Source: Isoetes taiwanensis
Lineage: Eukaryota; Streptophyta; Lycopodiopsida; Isoetales; Isoetaceae
Reading direction: 5' to 3'
DNA length: 64,000 nucleotides
Assembly: GCA_021234155.1 (NCBI GenBank)
Contig: JAJEKV010000004.1
Span: 15,069,839-15,133,838 of the forward strand
Made by a program: the position numbers and the translations under genes. A model generated the notes under the pieces. The model made no database searches. It was not told the origin of the DNA and saw nothing but the letters and a program-made list of their open reading frames with translations. Of the stretch, positions 63,740 to 64,000 are shown in pieces. The first letter of the stretch is position 1; the number at the start of each line of letters is the position of its first letter.

Positions 63740-64000
63740 GCTCAGCCTACACAGTTTCATAGGGTGGATTTGGTGTTGCCAATATTTAGTCGCTAGATCA
63801 AAAAGGGAAGGAAAATCCTAACCATTATTTTTTTAATTAAATTGTAATTCTTTTATATTAAAGGAGGACGCGGCACCATAAATAAAAAAAAAGTAATGAG
63901 GTGGCAAAGCATTTTAAAATGCATCTGGAAGCTTCCTTTTCAGAACGGCCTTCAAAGGCCCGTGAATCTCATAAAGAAGCAATACGTAATCAAACGAAGT
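63740..64000. repeat. Second copy of the foldback inner segment at the window end
   Basis: 'tggatttggtgttgccaata', 'ctagatcaaaaagggaagga', 'taaaggaggacgcggcacc' and 'aatgaggtggcaaagcattt' match 60781-60970 and 12480-12660 in the same orientation. It is therefore an additional right-side inner segment that starts where a terminal end would be expected. Confidence 0.78.

Larger units (their letters stand above)
52188..64000. mobile_element. Foldback element 2 (large, interrupted, right end outside the window)
   Basis: The left end 'tatactatgaggggagtgta' equals that of element 1. It continues with the phased GATTC arm (52250-53320), the inner segment (53320-53880: 'gcattaaatagaaggaagc', 'catgacccatgcatgcc') and then a 6.5 kb YR retrotransposon plus (TA)n. 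The right side is the complement: inner segment 60541-61085 with 'gggcatgcatgggggcatgc' and 'ctcgtcgagagcttttcaac', then the GAATC arm 61086-63725, about 2.5 times longer than the left arm. No terminal motif follows. Instead a second inner segment begins at 63740. No transposase is visible. Confidence 0.8.

Overview
The window looks like transposon-dense nuclear DNA of a land plant, probably a large-genome, non-seed lineage such as a fern or moss relative. The lineage guess is weak. It rests on an unprocessed YIP1-family gene relic with a plant-size intron, a piece of a PPR E/E+ domain, an MSI1-type WD40 exon, and a mix of Penelope-like, tyrosine-recombinase (YR) and Ty3/gypsy retroelements. 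I found no intact conserved cellular gene, no rRNA or tRNA gene and no CRISPR array. Long uninterrupted (TA)n tracts recur, and most large elements start or stop at one.

Layout. 1-6.3 kb: mostly unrecognised sequence, with a broken YIP1-family gene on the minus strand (4.1-4.7 kb). 6.36-10.69 kb: two tandem arrays, about 923 bp x2 and about 830 bp x3, sharing one module. 10.69-13.82 kb: a complete ~3.1 kb foldback (long inverted repeat) element whose arms carry an 'AGAATC' motif every 10-11 bp, with (TA)n at both ends. 13.8-20.3 kb: unrecognised. 20.3-21.26 kb: a small inverted-repeat element related to the 6-10 kb arrays. 21.3-27.9 kb: gene fragments (PPR, MSI1) and a 180 bp x3 repeat.

28.08-37.86 kb: a Penelope-like retroelement. 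A 2.65 kb direct repeat lies at each end, and between the repeats are two unrecognised ORFs and a 546-codon reverse transcriptase. 39.81-50.74 kb: a degraded Ty3/gypsy LTR element on the minus strand, with two ~410 bp LTRs, gag, RT, RNase H and integrase remains, and an unusually long stretch after integrase. 51.77-64.0 kb: a second, much larger foldback element. At its centre sits a 6.5 kb YR retrotransposon (RT, RNase H and tyrosine recombinase remains) with split direct repeats in the order A1...B1-A2...B2.

The strongest leads are: the multi-ORF Penelope-like element embedded in TA microsatellites; the foldback arms whose 31 bp unit (10+10+11) is phased with the DNA helix; and the YR retroelement nested at the centre of such a foldback. 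Many copies in the window differ at CG, CAG and CTG sites, so some apparent frameshifts may be consensus errors at methylated sites rather than real mutations.
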